Of a stretch of DNA of 57,777 nucleotides, positions 1 to 9,494 are shown piece by piece. Numbering within the stretch: position 1 is the first letter of the stretch; each line of letters opens with the position of its first letter. Below the pieces are notes generated by a model. The model was given only the letters and a program-made list of their open reading frames with translations, was not told the origin of the DNA and searched no databases. Position numbers and translations under genes: made by a program. Source of the DNA: an uncultured bacterium (GTDB taxonomy: Bacteria > CALINM01); contig CALINM010000010.1 of the NCBI GenBank assembly GCA_938045315.1, positions 1 to 57,777 on the forward strand, written 5' to 3'.

Positions 1-20
1 GTCATGTCTTTTGTAATCAT
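1..20 (-). CDS. 5' end of a divergent gene, possibly a DUF1858-type small protein (partial)
   Basis: Only the first six codons (M-I-T-K-D-M) lie inside the window, reading leftward off its edge. A good ribosome-binding site (GGAG, positions 27-30 on the minus strand) sits seven bases before the ATG, which is why I treat it as a real start. Many DUF1858 proteins, short alpha-helical proteins with a conserved Cys-x-x-Cys, begin with this sequence, so that is the guess. Six residues cannot prove it. It is divergent from nadA. Confidence 0.3.
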
Positions 21-74
21 TTTCCACTCCTTTTTTTATTTATATTATAAACTATATTTAGCGAAAATAACAGA

Positions 75-97
75 CAAAAAATAGGGTCTATTTTTTG
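75..97. promoter_or_regulatory. Perfect inverted repeat between divergent genes
   Basis: Ten-base arms (C, six A, TAG, and the complement) flank a three-base GGT centre. It lies between the divergent gene at the left edge and nadA, about 40 bases before the nadA ATG. The sequence shows only the symmetry. It could be an operator, or a weak hairpin with A and T tracts that terminates in both directions. I recognise no specific regulator site. Confidence 0.35.
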
Positions 98-136
98 AAT
101 AAATAAATTGCTAAAATATAGAAAAAGGGGTTTACT

Positions 137-1042
137 ATGGAAAATATTCAGAAGGATATTGAAAAAATAAAGAAGGAAAAAAAGGCGATAATACTTGCGC
201 ATAACTATCAGAGACCAGAGGTGCAAGATATAGCTGATTTTGTAGGGGACTCCTTAGAGTTGAGCACAAAGGCAAAGGATACAAATGCACAAATTATTAT
301 TTTTTGTGGCGTCCATTTCATGGCAGAAACAGCAAAAATTTTATCTCCAGAAAAAAAGGTTATATTACCAAGAATGGACGCAGGATGTCCTATGGCAGAC
401 ATGGTTACCAGTGATGGGCTATTAGAGCTTAAAAATCAATACCCCGATTATAAAGTCGTTACATATGTTAATTCAACGGCAGATGTAAAGGCGTTGAGCG
501 ACTCCTGCTGTACATCTTCAAATGCCATAAACATTGTAAGAAATATTGATTCTCAAAAGATAATTTTTGTTCCCGATAGAAATCTTGCTCATTATGTTTC
601 AAGATTTGTAAAAAAAGATATTATACCCTGGCAGGGTTTTTGTCCTACCCATGAAAGATTAGAGGTAAAAGACATTCTTGAAAAGAAAAAAAATAATCCA
701 GAAGCAAAGGTTCTTGTTCATCCCGAATGCAAGCCAGAAGTCATTGATATTGCTGATAGGGCACTAAGTACCTCTGGAATAATAAAGTATTGCCATGAAG
801 ATATTAGTAATACGTTTATTATTGGTACGGAAATGGGAATATTGCATAGATTGCAGAAAGAAAATCCAGAAAAAAAATTCATTCTAGCTTCTGAAAGACT
901 TGTGTGCCCTAACATGAAGCTTACACGATTAGAAGATGTTTATAAAGCTTTGATTGATGAAGATTGTATTATTGAACTAAGTGTAGATGTAATCAAGAAG
1001 GCTAAAAAAGCTTTATTAAATATGTACAGATTAAATTATTAA
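137..1042 (+). CDS. nadA: Quinolinate synthase A
   Basis: Condenses iminoaspartate with dihydroxyacetone phosphate to give quinolinate in de novo NAD synthesis, in the cytoplasm. The 301 residues match the short NadA class. The three expected [4Fe-4S] ligands are visible: Cys84 in AGCPMADM, Cys169 in GFCPTHERL and Cys257 in CPNMKLTRLEDV. The family segments ILAHNYQRPEVQDIADFVGDS and FCGVHFMAE are intact. The start is the ATG at 137, preceded by AAAAAGGGG. The gene stands alone here: no nadB or nadC is adjacent, and the next plus-strand gene (gatC) is 280 bases away with a minus-strand tRNA between. An oxygen-sensitive cluster fits an anaerobic or microaerophilic host. Confidence 0.96.
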   Translation: MENIQKDIEKIKKEKKAIILAHNYQRPEVQDIADFVGDSLELSTKAKDTNAQIIIFCGVHFMAETAKILSPEKKVILPRMDAGCPMADMVTSDGLLELKNQYPDYKVVTYVNSTADVKALSDSCCTSSNAINIVRNIDSQKIIFVPDRNLAHYVSRFVKKDIIPWQGFCPTHERLEVKDILEKKKNNPEAKVLVHPECKPEVIDIADRALSTSGIIKYCHEDISNTFIIGTEMGILHRLQKENPEKKFILASERLVCPNMKLTRLEDVYKALIDEDCIIELSVDVIKKAKKALLNMYRLNY

Positions 1043-1137
1043 CTGACCCCCCTATTTAATCCACCTAATCAATGGGAAAAATAATAAATACTAATCAAAC
1101 CCAAAAAAAATTTCTAACTATATGTATTTAAGTTCAA

Positions 1138-1221
1138 TGCCGGAGGCGAGAATCGAACTCGCACGAGGTTGCCCTCACTGGATTTTGAGTCCAGCGCGTC
1201 TGCCAGTTCCACCACTCCGGC
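1138..1221 (-). tRNA. tRNA-Leu (anticodon CAA)
   Basis: The minus strand folds as a class II tRNA. The acceptor stem is GCCGGAG/CTCCGGC with discriminator A. The anticodon stem CTGGA/TCCAG encloses loop CTCAAAA (anticodon CAA). A long variable arm TGAGGGCAACCTCG is present, and the T arm is GCGAG-TTCGATT-CTCGC. No CCA is encoded. The flanking 1043-1137 and 1222-1300 are AT-rich and hold nothing else that I recognise. Confidence 0.95.
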
Positions 1222-1322
1222 TGTTTTTGAATATTCAAACATATAATTTTTTTTTTGTCAATACTCACATAATTTAGTATTATATTCAAATATTATTTTA
1301 AGCTTAAAAAGGGGGAATATTT

Positions 1323-1613
1323 GTGGCTGAAATAAATAAAGACTTAGTCAAATATATAGCAGCACTTGCAAGATTAGAGTTTGACGAAGAAGAATTAGAT
1401 GATTTTACTGAAAAATTTAAAAATATTCTTGATTATGTAGAACAACTCAAAGAGCTTAATGTAGATAACGTTGCACCCACTTATCATATAAATTTTAATT
1501 ATAATGCCATGAGAGAAGATGAGGTAAGAGAATCTCTTGAAATATCTCAGGTTTTGAGAAATGCACCGGACAAAAAAGAGGGTTTTTTCAAAGTTCCAAG
1601 GGTACTGGAGTAA
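1323..1613 (+). CDS. gatC: Aspartyl/glutamyl-tRNA amidotransferase subunit C
   Basis: Small subunit of GatCAB, which converts Glu-tRNA(Gln) and/or Asp-tRNA(Asn) to the amide form. It wraps around GatA and stabilises the complex. The 96 residues have the family pattern [17 protein letters not shown] near the N-terminus and [19 protein letters not shown] at the C-terminus. The start is a GTG at 1323 with a strong GGGGG site eight bases upstream. It is the first gene of gatC-gatA-gatB, with gatA starting five bases after its stop. A tRNA-Gln(UUG) gene, a likely substrate, lies 15 kb downstream. Confidence 0.95.
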   Translation: MAEINKDLVKYIAALARLEFDEEELDDFTEKFKNILDYVEQLKELNVDNVAPTYHINFNYNAMREDEVRESLEISQVLRNAPDKKEGFFKVPRVLE

Positions 1614-1617
1614 AAAT

Positions 1618-3081
1618 ATGAATATAAAGAAGCTAAATACAATTGAAATCAAAAACTCCATAGAAAATAGAGAAATTAAAGCGCAGGAAATAGCTGAATA
1701 TTATCTTAAAAGGGCAATTTCCCTGCAAGAAAAAACCAATGCATTCATAACACTCGATGAAGAAAACATACTTAAACAGGCAAAGGATATCGATAATCAA
1801 GTAGAAAAAGGTTTTAAGGGTAAACTAACCGGCGTCCCTATTGCCATAAAAGATAATATCTGTACAAAAGGTTTAAGAACTACATGCGCCTCTAAAATAC
1901 TCTCAAACTTTGTACCACCATATGATGCTACGGTCATAGAAAATCTCAAAAAAGAAGGTGCTATTATTTTTGGAAAAACAAACATGGATGAGTTTGCAAT
2001 GGGATCTTCTAATGAGACATCTTATTTCGGTCCAGTAAAGAACCCGTGGGATATGGAAAGAATACCGGGTGGTAGTAGTGGTGGTTCTGCCGTTGCAGTA
2101 TCCGCGATTTTAGCACCTGCATCATTAGGGAGTGACACAGGAGGGTCAATAAGACAACCAGCATCATTGTGTGGTGTTGTTGGTATGAAACCAACATACG
2201 GTAGAATCAGTAGATATGGGCTTATAGCCTTTGGTTCTTCTCTTGACCAAATTGGTCCTTTTGCAAGATCGATTGAAGATTGCGCTTTAATACTTGAGGT
2301 TATTTCTAAATATGATCCCAGGGACTCAACATCCATAAATTTAAAGACACCAGAATATTTAAAAAATTTAAACGAAGATATCAGGGGCCTTAAAATTGGG
2401 GTTCCCAAGGAATATTTTATTGATGGAGTAGAAGAGGACATTATAAAAGGCATTAATGATGCAGTTGAAATATTAAAAAAACTGGGGGCTGAGATACGAG
2501 AAATTAGTCTACCCCATACAAAATATGGTATTGCAGTTTATTATCTTATAGCAACAGCAGAAGCAAGCTCAAACCTGGCAAGATATGATGGAGTAAAATA
2601 TGGCTTTCGCGCTGAAAATGTAAAAGATCTTAAAGAGATGTATATAAAGACAAAAAAAGAAGGTTTTGGAGAAGAAGTAAAAAGAAGAATAATGCTTGGT
2701 ACTTTTTCTTTAGCATCGGGATATTATGATGCCTATTACAAAAAGGCAAGTAAAGTGCGGACTTTAATTAAAAACGATTTTGTTAATGCCTTTGAAAAGG
2801 TAGATGTCATCCTATGCCCCACTTCTCCAACAACAGCATTTAAGATCGGGGAAAAAACTAACGATCCCATACAGATGTATCTATCAGACATTTTTACAAT
2901 TAATGTTAACTTGGCAGGTATCCCAGCCATATCAGTGCCCTGTGGATTTGATAAAAAGGGATTGCCAATAGGTATGCAAATAATAGGTAATTATTTTGAA
3001 GAACAAGTGATACTAAATGCCTCCTATGCTTATGAAAAAGCTGTTGGAGGATTTAAATTTAGCCCCTTTCAGGAGGAATAA
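1618..3081 (+). CDS. gatA: Aspartyl/glutamyl-tRNA amidotransferase subunit A
   Basis: Glutaminase/amidase subunit of GatCAB that releases ammonia for the amidation in GatB. From the ATG at 1618 it is 487 residues, the usual length. The open frame reaches back to 1561, but that part overlaps gatC. A GGAG at 1607-1610 supports 1618. The amidase Ser-cisSer-Lys elements are all present: the Lys at about residue 78 in PIAIKDNIC, the glycine/serine-rich [12 protein letters not shown] at about 150, and [14 protein letters not shown] at about 172. It is translationally coupled to both neighbours, and gatB begins on the base after its stop. Confidence 0.97.
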   Translation: MNIKKLNTIEIKNSIENREIKAQEIAEYYLKRAISLQEKTNAFITLDEENILKQAKDIDNQVEKGFKGKLTGVPIAIKDNICTKGLRTTCASKILSNFVPPYDATVIENLKKEGAIIFGKTNMDEFAMGSSNETSYFGPVKNPWDMERIPGGSSGGSAVAVSAILAPASLGSDTGGSIRQPASLCGVVGMKPTYGRISRYGLIAFGSSLDQIGPFARSIEDCALILEVISKYDPRDSTSINLKTPEYLKNLNEDIRGLKIGVPKEYFIDGVEEDIIKGINDAVEILKKLGAEIREISLPHTKYGIAVYYLIATAEASSNLARYDGVKYGFRAENVKDLKEMYIKTKKEGFGEEVKRRIMLGTFSLASGYYDAYYKKASKVRTLIKNDFVNAFEKVDVILCPTSPTTAFKIGEKTNDPIQMYLSDIFTINVNLAGIPAISVPCGFDKKGLPIGMQIIGNYFEEQVILNASYAYEKAVGGFKFSPFQEE

Positions 3082-4533
3082 ATGGAATTTGAAGCTGTAA
3101 TAGGACTTGAAGTTCATGCTCAACTTCTAACGAAATCAAAAATTTTTTGTGGTTGTTCGACTCAATTTGGTTCTACCCCAAACTCTCAAACATGTCCTGT
3201 ATGCTTAGGGATGCCAGGGGTACTACCTGTTTTAAATAGAAAAGTTGTAGATTTTGCTATAATGTTAGGGCTTGCAACAAACAGCACAATTAATAAAAAC
3301 AGTTACTTTGCAAGAAAAAATTATTTTTATCCCGATTTACCAAAGGGGTATCAGATTTCTCAATACGAACTACCTATCTGTAGTAACGGGCATCTAATTA
3401 TTAAAACAAAGGACGGTGAAAAAAAGATTGGTATAACCAGAATTCATATGGAAGAAGATGCTGGTAAACTTATACATGAAGGAACTTATAGTTTAGTTGA
3501 TCTAAATAGAACGGGCACACCGCTTCTTGAAATAGTTAGTGAACCTGATATGAGGTCGCCAGAAGAAGCAGTAGCTTATCTTAAAGAATTAAGGCAGATT
3601 TTACTTTATCTCGGTATTTGTGATGGTAACATGGAAGAAGGTAGTTTTAGATGCGATGCGAATGTTTCTGTTAGAAAAAAGGGTGATAATAAGTTAGGAA
3701 TTAAAACAGAGCTAAAAAATATTAACTCCTTCAGGTTTATACAGAGGGCTTTAGAATATGAAATAGAAAGACAGATTGACATTATCGAATCGGGGAATAC
3801 AATTATTCAAGAGACGCGCCTTTTTGATTCATCTAAAGGCATAACAATTCCAATGAGGTCAAAGGAAGAAGCTCATGATTATAGATATTTTCCAGAGCCA
3901 GATCTCATGCCTGTTTTTATTGACGATGCCCATATAGAAAATATTAAAAACTTTCTACCCGAATTGCCCTATCAAAAAATACTCAGGTTCAGGGAACAAT
4001 ATGGTCTACCTGAATATGATATTGATATTTTAACTAACGAAAAAGAAGTTGCGGACTTTTATGAAAAATGTCTCTCTTTATATAATAATCCAAAAGCACT
4101 TAGCAATTTTTTTATGACTGAGCTACTAAAAGAATTAAATGAACGTAAGTGTAAGATAGGGGATACAAAACTTAACGCAGAAAATATTGTAGAAATCTTC
4201 AAATTGCTGGATGAGCAAAAGCTTAATTACAATGGTGCCAAGGCTCTTCTACCAAAAATTATAGACACTGGAAAATCTCCCTCAATTCTTTTGGAAGAAA
4301 TGGGTTTGATGCAGATTAGTGATACATCAACTCTTGAGAGTGTAATAATAGAAGTTTTAAAAAGCAACAAAAAAGAACTAAAAGAATACCTTTCAGGTAA
4401 GGATAAACTATTTGCTTTTTTTGTAGGCCAGGTAATGAAAAAAACTGGGGGCAAAGCAAATCCAAAAATTTTACAGGAACTTTTAAAAGAAAAACTTGCA
4501 AAAATAAGTATAGATGATGTTGACAATTTATAG
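3082..4533 (+). CDS. gatB: Aspartyl/glutamyl-tRNA amidotransferase subunit B
   Basis: Kinase/transamidase subunit that phosphorylates the mischarged tRNA carboxylate and amidates it with ammonia channelled from GatA. It has 483 residues with N-terminal [12 protein letters not shown], the zinc-site cysteines in FCGCSTQFG and [10 protein letters not shown], and the family segment [14 protein letters not shown]-terminal YqeY-like tail ends with [16 protein letters not shown]. An AGGAGG inside the end of gatA precedes the ATG. A complete gatCAB operon suggests that Gln-tRNA, and perhaps Asn-tRNA, is made by the indirect route here. I could not check for a glutaminyl-tRNA synthetase. Confidence 0.97.
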   Translation: MEFEAVIGLEVHAQLLTKSKIFCGCSTQFGSTPNSQTCPVCLGMPGVLPVLNRKVVDFAIMLGLATNSTINKNSYFARKNYFYPDLPKGYQISQYELPICSNGHLIIKTKDGEKKIGITRIHMEEDAGKLIHEGTYSLVDLNRTGTPLLEIVSEPDMRSPEEAVAYLKELRQILLYLGICDGNMEEGSFRCDANVSVRKKGDNKLGIKTELKNINSFRFIQRALEYEIERQIDIIESGNTIIQETRLFDSSKGITIPMRSKEEAHDYRYFPEPDLMPVFIDDAHIENIKNFLPELPYQKILRFREQYGLPEYDIDILTNEKEVADFYEKCLSLYNNPKALSNFFMTELLKELNERKCKIGDTKLNAENIVEIFKLLDEQKLNYNGAKALLPKIIDTGKSPSILLEEMGLMQISDTSTLESVIIEVLKSNKKELKEYLSGKDKLFAFFVGQVMKKTGGKANPKILQELLKEKLAKISIDDVDNL

Positions 4534-4554
4534 TCATAAAAGTAAACTACCTTT

Positions 4555-4935
4555 ATGAAAGTAAAAAATATTTTAGTTGTAGAAGATGAACCAGACACCC
4601 GATGGGGAATATGTCATTACTTGAAAAAAGAGGGTTTTTTAGCCTTTGAAGCTGAAAATGGGCTTGTGGCAAAAGAAATTCTGCAAAAAGAGAAAATAGA
4701 CGTAATTTTATCAGATCTTAAAATGCCAAAAATGGACGGTGCTGAACTTTTAAAATATTGTAAGGAAAACAATATTTCAGCTACATTTATAATGATGACT
4801 GCTTATGGTGATTGTCAGAGTTACTGTGATATTATGTCTCTTGGCGCTTATGAATATATGAATAAGCCTGTTCTACTGGAAGAAATTATCAATCTTCTTA
4901 AAAAAATAGAGAGAGAAGACAATGAAAGAGATTAG
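4555..4935 (+). CDS. Single-domain response regulator
   Basis: A 126-residue stand-alone receiver (CheY-like) with no output domain. The acidic pocket is E10/D11 in VVEDEPD, the phosphoacceptor is Asp54 in VILSDLKMP, the switch Thr is in MMTAYGD and the Lys is in NKPV. Such proteins act by phosphorylation-dependent binding to a partner. No histidine kinase is directly adjacent, but a receiver/kinase-like protein and a methyl-accepting-type sensor lie 1.5-4 kb downstream. Its 3' end overlaps the next gene by 14 bases, so it is co-translated with the GalT-like enzyme, an unusual pairing. The start has only a weak ribosome-binding site. Confidence 0.9.
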   Translation: MKVKNILVVEDEPDTRWGICHYLKKEGFLAFEAENGLVAKEILQKEKIDVILSDLKMPKMDGAELLKYCKENNISATFIMMTAYGDCQSYCDIMSLGAYEYMNKPVLLEEIINLLKKIEREDNERD

Positions 4936-5947
4936 AAAAGACCCTTTTACAGGTCACTGGGTTGTTTTTAATTCTGCTCTAAGAGACAAAATTTTTGAAT
5001 TCTGGAAAGACAGACATTATGAAACTCCAAAAATAGAAAAATGTAGCTTTTGTGAAGGCAATGAATCGGAGACACCCAGTGAAACCATGGCTTATAGACA
5101 TTCGGGGACGCAATCAAACAAACCGGGTTGGTGGATTAGAATTTTTGAAAACAAAGGAGCAGTATTACAACCAGATGAAGATTTAGATAGACATCCAATC
5201 GGCATGTATGATGTAACTACTGGATTTGGTATTCACGAAATTATTGTTGAAACACCAAAACATTTAACTCAACTGGAAGAGCTACCATTCGGGCAGGTAA
5301 GAGATGTTCTTTGGGCTTTTAAAGAAAGAATTTCAGCTTTAAAAAAGGATCCCAGATTGAAGTATGTAACTATATTTAAGAATTTTGGTCTCGGTACTTT
5401 TGGCAGCATGGAGCACAGCCATTCTCAGCTACTTGCAACTCCTATAATACCACGTAAAATAAAAGATGAATTAATGCAGTCAAAAGATTATTATCAAGAT
5501 AAAGAAAGATGTCTTTTTTGTGATGTTATAAAACAAGAATCAAGGATGAAAGAAAGGGTTATTTTTGAAACTGATAATATGATTGTTATAAGCCCTTTTG
5601 CCGCCCTATCGCCTTATGAAATGTTCATTCTGCCTAAAAAACATAACCATCTTTTTGAAGAAATTAACCCCCCAGAGGCAAATGATTTAACTGATACCGT
5701 CATTATTGCTTTAAAAAAGTTAGCCAAGCTTTTATCTGTGCCACCATATACTTTAACCGTTCATACAGCACCAAACCTTATTAATAGACCTGGATACTGG
5801 AGTACCATTATGTTTGACTTCCACTGGCATATTGAAATTTCTCCAAGATTATATCGTATGTCTGGACTGGAGTGGGGAACGGGTTTTTTCTTTAACCCAA
5901 TTTTACCTGAGATTGCAGCTGAAGAACTTAAAAATACAGTGATCTAA
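4922..5947 (+). CDS. galT: GalT-like hexose-1-phosphate uridylyl/nucleotidyltransferase
   Basis: Member of the galactose-1-phosphate uridylyltransferase (HIT superfamily) group, which moves a nucleotidyl group between sugar phosphates through a uridylyl-His intermediate. The N-terminus MKEIRKDPFTGHWVVF, two zinc-type cysteines (CSFCEGNE, then CLFCDV) and the nucleophile motif EHSHSQLLATP are seen. A second HIT-like stretch is FDFHWHIEISPRL. The 341 residues match the family. Here the catalytic motif reads H-S-H, as in several bacterial relatives acting on ADP- or UDP-sugars, so the substrate is uncertain. It overlaps the response regulator upstream and is followed after 14 bases by a uspA gene with a strong GGAGG. 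No other Leloir genes are nearby. Confidence 0.85.
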   Translation: MKEIRKDPFTGHWVVFNSALRDKIFEFWKDRHYETPKIEKCSFCEGNESETPSETMAYRHSGTQSNKPGWWIRIFENKGAVLQPDEDLDRHPIGMYDVTTGFGIHEIIVETPKHLTQLEELPFGQVRDVLWAFKERISALKKDPRLKYVTIFKNFGLGTFGSMEHSHSQLLATPIIPRKIKDELMQSKDYYQDKERCLFCDVIKQESRMKERVIFETDNMIVISPFAALSPYEMFILPKKHNHLFEEINPPEANDLTDTVIIALKKLAKLLSVPPYTLTVHTAPNLINRPGYWSTIMFDFHWHIEISPRLYRMSGLEWGTGFFFNPILPEIAAEELKNTVI

Positions 5948-5961
5948 AAAGGAGGAAAAAA

Positions 5962-6408
5962 ATGAGTTTTAAAAAAATATTATGCCCCATTGATTTTTCA
6001 GAATACTCTTATGATGCCCTTGAGTTTGCTAAAACCCTTTCTAAAAATTTTAATTCTAAACTTTATGTTGTTCATATTATATATGAGCCTGCAGATTTTA
6101 CAGGTTTCTATGTTCCCCATATTTCCTTTGACAAAATACGCTCAGAAATAGAGTCAGGTGCAAAAAAGATTATGGAAGAACTAAAAGAAAAAAAGCTTCA
6201 AGATTTACCTGGTGCAGAAACAATGATTATTTTTGGAAGTCCTGCTGAAGAGATTGTCAGATTTGCCAAGGATAAAGAAGTTGATTTAATTGTTATCGGT
6301 AGCCAAGGTAAAAAGGGTATTGAAAAAATGGTTTTTGGTAGCACTGCTGAAAAGGTTGTAAAAAAATCTAATTGTCCAGTTTTAGTAATTAAACCTAAAG
6401 GGGCATAA
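5962..6408 (+). CDS. Universal stress protein UspA family
   Basis: A single Usp domain of 148 residues. It begins FKKILCPIDFSEYSYDALEFA and ends with the ATP-binding loop GSQGKKGIEKMVFGSTAEKVVKKSNCPVL (G-2x-G-9x-G-S/T pattern), so it probably binds ATP. The role is stress resistance, with no specific substrate known. A strong AAGGAGG precedes the ATG. Its TAA shares one base with the ATG of the sensor gene that follows, indicating one transcript with the signalling genes. Confidence 0.93.
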   Translation: MSFKKILCPIDFSEYSYDALEFAKTLSKNFNSKLYVVHIIYEPADFTGFYVPHISFDKIRSEIESGAKKIMEELKEKKLQDLPGAETMIIFGSPAEEIVRFAKDKEVDLIVIGSQGKKGIEKMVFGSTAEKVVKKSNCPVLVIKPKGA

Positions 6409-8375
6409 TGAATATAAAATTAGATACCCATAAAGTTAAATTTTGTATTGCGGGAATAATTGCTGGCCTATGCGCGCCCATGGGATGGATATTCATATCA
6501 CTTATTGCTTTTAGAGCACCTCAGGAAAGTATTTTAGATTATTTGTTTAATTTCTTTTTACAAAACTATAATTTATCTTTAATTTTTTATTTTTCTACTT
6601 CGATTTTTGTTCTTGGAACTCTCGGTTATCTTATTGGTAAAACAAGAGATAATCTACTGGAAAAACATTTAGAATTACAGAAAAGTAAGGAGGAAATTCA
6701 GAAAAGAGAATTTGAGTATAAAACAACCCTCGATAATCTTAGAATAAAAACAAATAAACTTTTAGAAGCAAGCAAAAAAATTCAATCTTCTGGCTCTATT
6801 TATGAGGCACTTGACGAAGTTGGTAAATGCGCTTATGAAATTCTCGAATTTGACCGTGTAAATATACTGATGATTGACGAAAGGGGTGAAAAAATTAAAT
6901 GTGTAGTATCTTATGGTACTAAAGATTCCATTGAAAAAATCTGGGTACCCAATTCACCAGAAGGTGGCCTTTTATATAGAGCAATTCACGAAAATAAAAT
7001 ATACATTGTAAAAAATATACATGATCTTCCAGAAGATTTTGTATTACAACCACCATATAGTAATGTGGAGGCATTCAGGACCAAATCTTTTTTCTGCTTA
7101 CCCTTTCATAGACTGGGCATACCTGTGGGAGTTATAAATGTTGATAATAAGTATAAAAAGAAAATTGCTTCAGAAGATGAACTTGCAGTTTTGTCGCTTC
7201 TTGCACAACAAGTTTCCCAGGCTATAACAAATCTTTATTTTATAGAGAGCATTAATAAGCTTTCCATAGAATTGGAAAAAACTTTTAGCTCCATTTTAGA
7301 ACAAAGGGAAAAACAAAAAGAAATTTTTAACAAATTTTCTCTTACGATTAATGAAATAAACGCTAATTACTCCTACTTATCGGAGAGTATGCATAATCTT
7401 TTCCATTCCCTTGAAAGAAGTGTTGCCTCAACAACACAGATACACTCTTCCATTTCAGAAACATCTACAGCTCTTAAAGGGCTTTATAAATCAGCGGAAG
7501 AACTGGCTACAACAGCTTTTGAAATGAGGGAACTTGCTCAAGAAATATCAAATAATACTAAAGAAAGTCTGGAAAGCAGTATAAAGCTTAGTGATGCTGC
7601 TCACGAAGGAAATGCAATTGTTAATAGTATTTATGATTTTATAGAAAATGTTAGAAATACTCTTACAGTCTCAAAAGAAGTTTTTGAGAAATTCAGTAAT
7701 ACTATACAAGGTGTATACCAAATTGTACTTACTATTACAACCATAACGGAACAAACAAACTTACTATCTCTTAATGCATCCATTATTGCCTCTCAAGCTG
7801 GTGAATATGGGAAACCATTTTTTGTTGTTGCAAACGAAATTAAATCTTTATCAGAAAGAACTAAGTTTTCTGCTAAGGAAATTAAGACAATAGTTGATGA
7901 ATTGAAAAAAGATTCTGAAGAAGTATTGTCTATTATTGAAAAAACTTATTCCATGCTTGAACAGGGTATTTCTATGGCAACCAAGTCAAGAAATATTTAT
8001 AACGAACTACAAAAAGTAGCTTTAAATTCAAAAGAATTAACGGAAAAAATAGAAAAAGCCGTTTCAGAACAACTTGTAGGGATTAGCTATATTTCTAAAG
8101 CAACGGATGAAATACGGGATGCAACCAGAAAAATATCAAATGCTGCTGAAGAACAGGAAAAGGGTAGCAATCAAATAGTCAATGCAAATGAAGAAATAAG
8201 TGGATTAGCAAGTCAGATGGTAAAAGCCAACGACGATGAGGCAACAAGCATAAAAAACATAGTTAGCATGTTTCAGGATATAAATAACTTTATGAACTCC
8301 ATGTTTATCGAAATCAATTCCAAAAGTGAAGCAATAAATAAATTAATGAAAGAATTAACCATATTTTTTAAGTAG
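6408..8375 (+). CDS. Membrane GAF-domain sensor with methyl-accepting-type signalling domain
   Basis: A 655-residue protein. Two transmembrane helices lie near residues 12-35 and 47-75, separated by a short loop and followed by a coiled coil. A GAF domain spans about 110-280 (LMIDERGEKIKCVVSYG ... HRLGIPVGVINVDNKY ... LSLLAQQVSQAITNLY). A long helical region leads to a chemoreceptor hairpin tip near 440-500 (EQTNLLSLNASIIASQAGE then VVANEIKSLSERT). The tip is recognisable but divergent: the usual E-A-A-R-A-G-E reads I-A-S-Q-A-G-E. There is no clear HAMP domain or periplasmic ligand domain, so the signal is probably cytoplasmic (GAF ligand) or from the membrane. It may feed the adjacent receiver proteins. 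Confidence 0.85.
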   Translation: MNIKLDTHKVKFCIAGIIAGLCAPMGWIFISLIAFRAPQESILDYLFNFFLQNYNLSLIFYFSTSIFVLGTLGYLIGKTRDNLLEKHLELQKSKEEIQKREFEYKTTLDNLRIKTNKLLEASKKIQSSGSIYEALDEVGKCAYEILEFDRVNILMIDERGEKIKCVVSYGTKDSIEKIWVPNSPEGGLLYRAIHENKIYIVKNIHDLPEDFVLQPPYSNVEAFRTKSFFCLPFHRLGIPVGVINVDNKYKKKIASEDELAVLSLLAQQVSQAITNLYFIESINKLSIELEKTFSSILEQREKQKEIFNKFSLTINEINANYSYLSESMHNLFHSLERSVASTTQIHSSISETSTALKGLYKSAEELATTAFEMRELAQEISNNTKESLESSIKLSDAAHEGNAIVNSIYDFIENVRNTLTVSKEVFEKFSNTIQGVYQIVLTITTITEQTNLLSLNASIIASQAGEYGKPFFVVANEIKSLSERTKFSAKEIKTIVDELKKDSEEVLSIIEKTYSMLEQGISMATKSRNIYNELQKVALNSKELTEKIEKAVSEQLVGISYISKATDEIRDATRKISNAAEEQEKGSNQIVNANEEISGLASQMVKANDDEATSIKNIVSMFQDINNFMNSMFIEINSKSEAINKLMKELTIFFK

Positions 8376-8381
8376 TGTGCC

Positions 8382-9494
8382 TTGAAAAAGAAAGTATTAA
8401 TTGTTGATGATGATTTTGAAATAGTCAATCTCCTAAGATTAGCATTAGAAAATAATAAATTTGATGTTTCAGCCTGTTATAATATTCAGGATGTGGAAAA
8501 AATAATTCTATGGGGCGTTGAAGCTGATGTAATTCTATTAGATTATTTCATGCCCCATGTGGATGGGTTATCAATAGCAAAAATGTTTTTAGAAGCTAAT
8601 ATCAAAGTACCAATTATCTTTTTTACTGCATCAGACACAGATTTTCTCCCCAAAAAACTTCCTGATAATATTGTGGATATAGTAAAAAAGCCCTTTGATA
8701 TTGATACACTTATCCAAAGTATAAACAAAATTATTAAAATAAAAAAATTTTTTTTGAATCAACATATTGAAAATAACAACAAAAATAATTTGATAGATAT
8801 TGAATCACCCCTTTTAGATAAAATACAGGACATTATTTTTACTGAAAAGGCTATAAGCTATAAGATGCTGCTTTCAAAACTTTCCCATGCAATAAAAAAC
8901 TCATTACAAACAATACTGAATTATACAGAATTATTAGAAAAGGGTTATATTGAAGATACTGACAGACAAAGATTTTTTGATATCATAAGAAAAAAAGCAA
9001 ACGAAATCAAATCTGCTCTTGATATATTAAAAAAACCAGAAATTTCCCTTTTAGAAGAAAGCTTTTCCCTTAAAACAGCTATTAAAAAAGTTTTAAATGA
9101 CTTAAAAGATAAATTTAAGGAAAAAGATATTTATATAAAACTCAATTTTCAGAAAAATCTACCCCTTTATTTCGGATATCGCTTAAATTTTTTTACTTTC
9201 TTTGGTAACCTTATTACAAAATCAATGGAATGCTACGAAAATAAAGGTCAACTTTTTGTTGATGTATATCTTCACCAACAAGCATACATTATTGATATAA
9301 AACTAATTGGTATTGTACCTTTTTGCGAAAATAAACTTCATATTTTTGATCCTACACAAAGTGAACAAGAAGGATTAGAAATGACAAAAGCGGTTCTTGC
9401 TTTGAAAGAAATGGGTGGAAAAATTCAAATTGAAGATATTGACAAGGGAATCATTTACCATATTCAGTTGCCCATGCGCAGTGCACATGTATAG
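8382..9494 (+). CDS. Receiver domain fused to a histidine-kinase-like module
   Basis: A 370-residue hybrid. The N-terminal receiver has D9-D11 in LIVDDDFE, Asp54 in ILLDYFMP, a Thr/Ser in FFTASD and Lys in VKKPF. After a linker, a HisKA-like helix carries His169 in LSHAIKNSLQTILNYTELL. The following ATPase-like part is degenerate. The N box would be FFGNLITKSMECYENKG, but no convincing G1 or G2 glycine boxes are visible, so it may be a phosphotransfer or scaffold protein rather than an active kinase. The start appears to be TTG at 8382, seven bases after the sensor gene. It overlaps the next gene by eight bases. Confidence 0.8.
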   Translation: MKKKVLIVDDDFEIVNLLRLALENNKFDVSACYNIQDVEKIILWGVEADVILLDYFMPHVDGLSIAKMFLEANIKVPIIFFTASDTDFLPKKLPDNIVDIVKKPFDIDTLIQSINKIIKIKKFFLNQHIENNNKNNLIDIESPLLDKIQDIIFTEKAISYKMLLSKLSHAIKNSLQTILNYTELLEKGYIEDTDRQRFFDIIRKKANEIKSALDILKKPEISLLEESFSLKTAIKKVLNDLKDKFKEKDIYIKLNFQKNLPLYFGYRLNFFTFFGNLITKSMECYENKGQLFVDVYLHQQAYIIDIKLIGIVPFCENKLHIFDPTQSEQEGLEMTKAVLALKEMGGKIQIEDIDKGIIYHIQLPMRSAHV

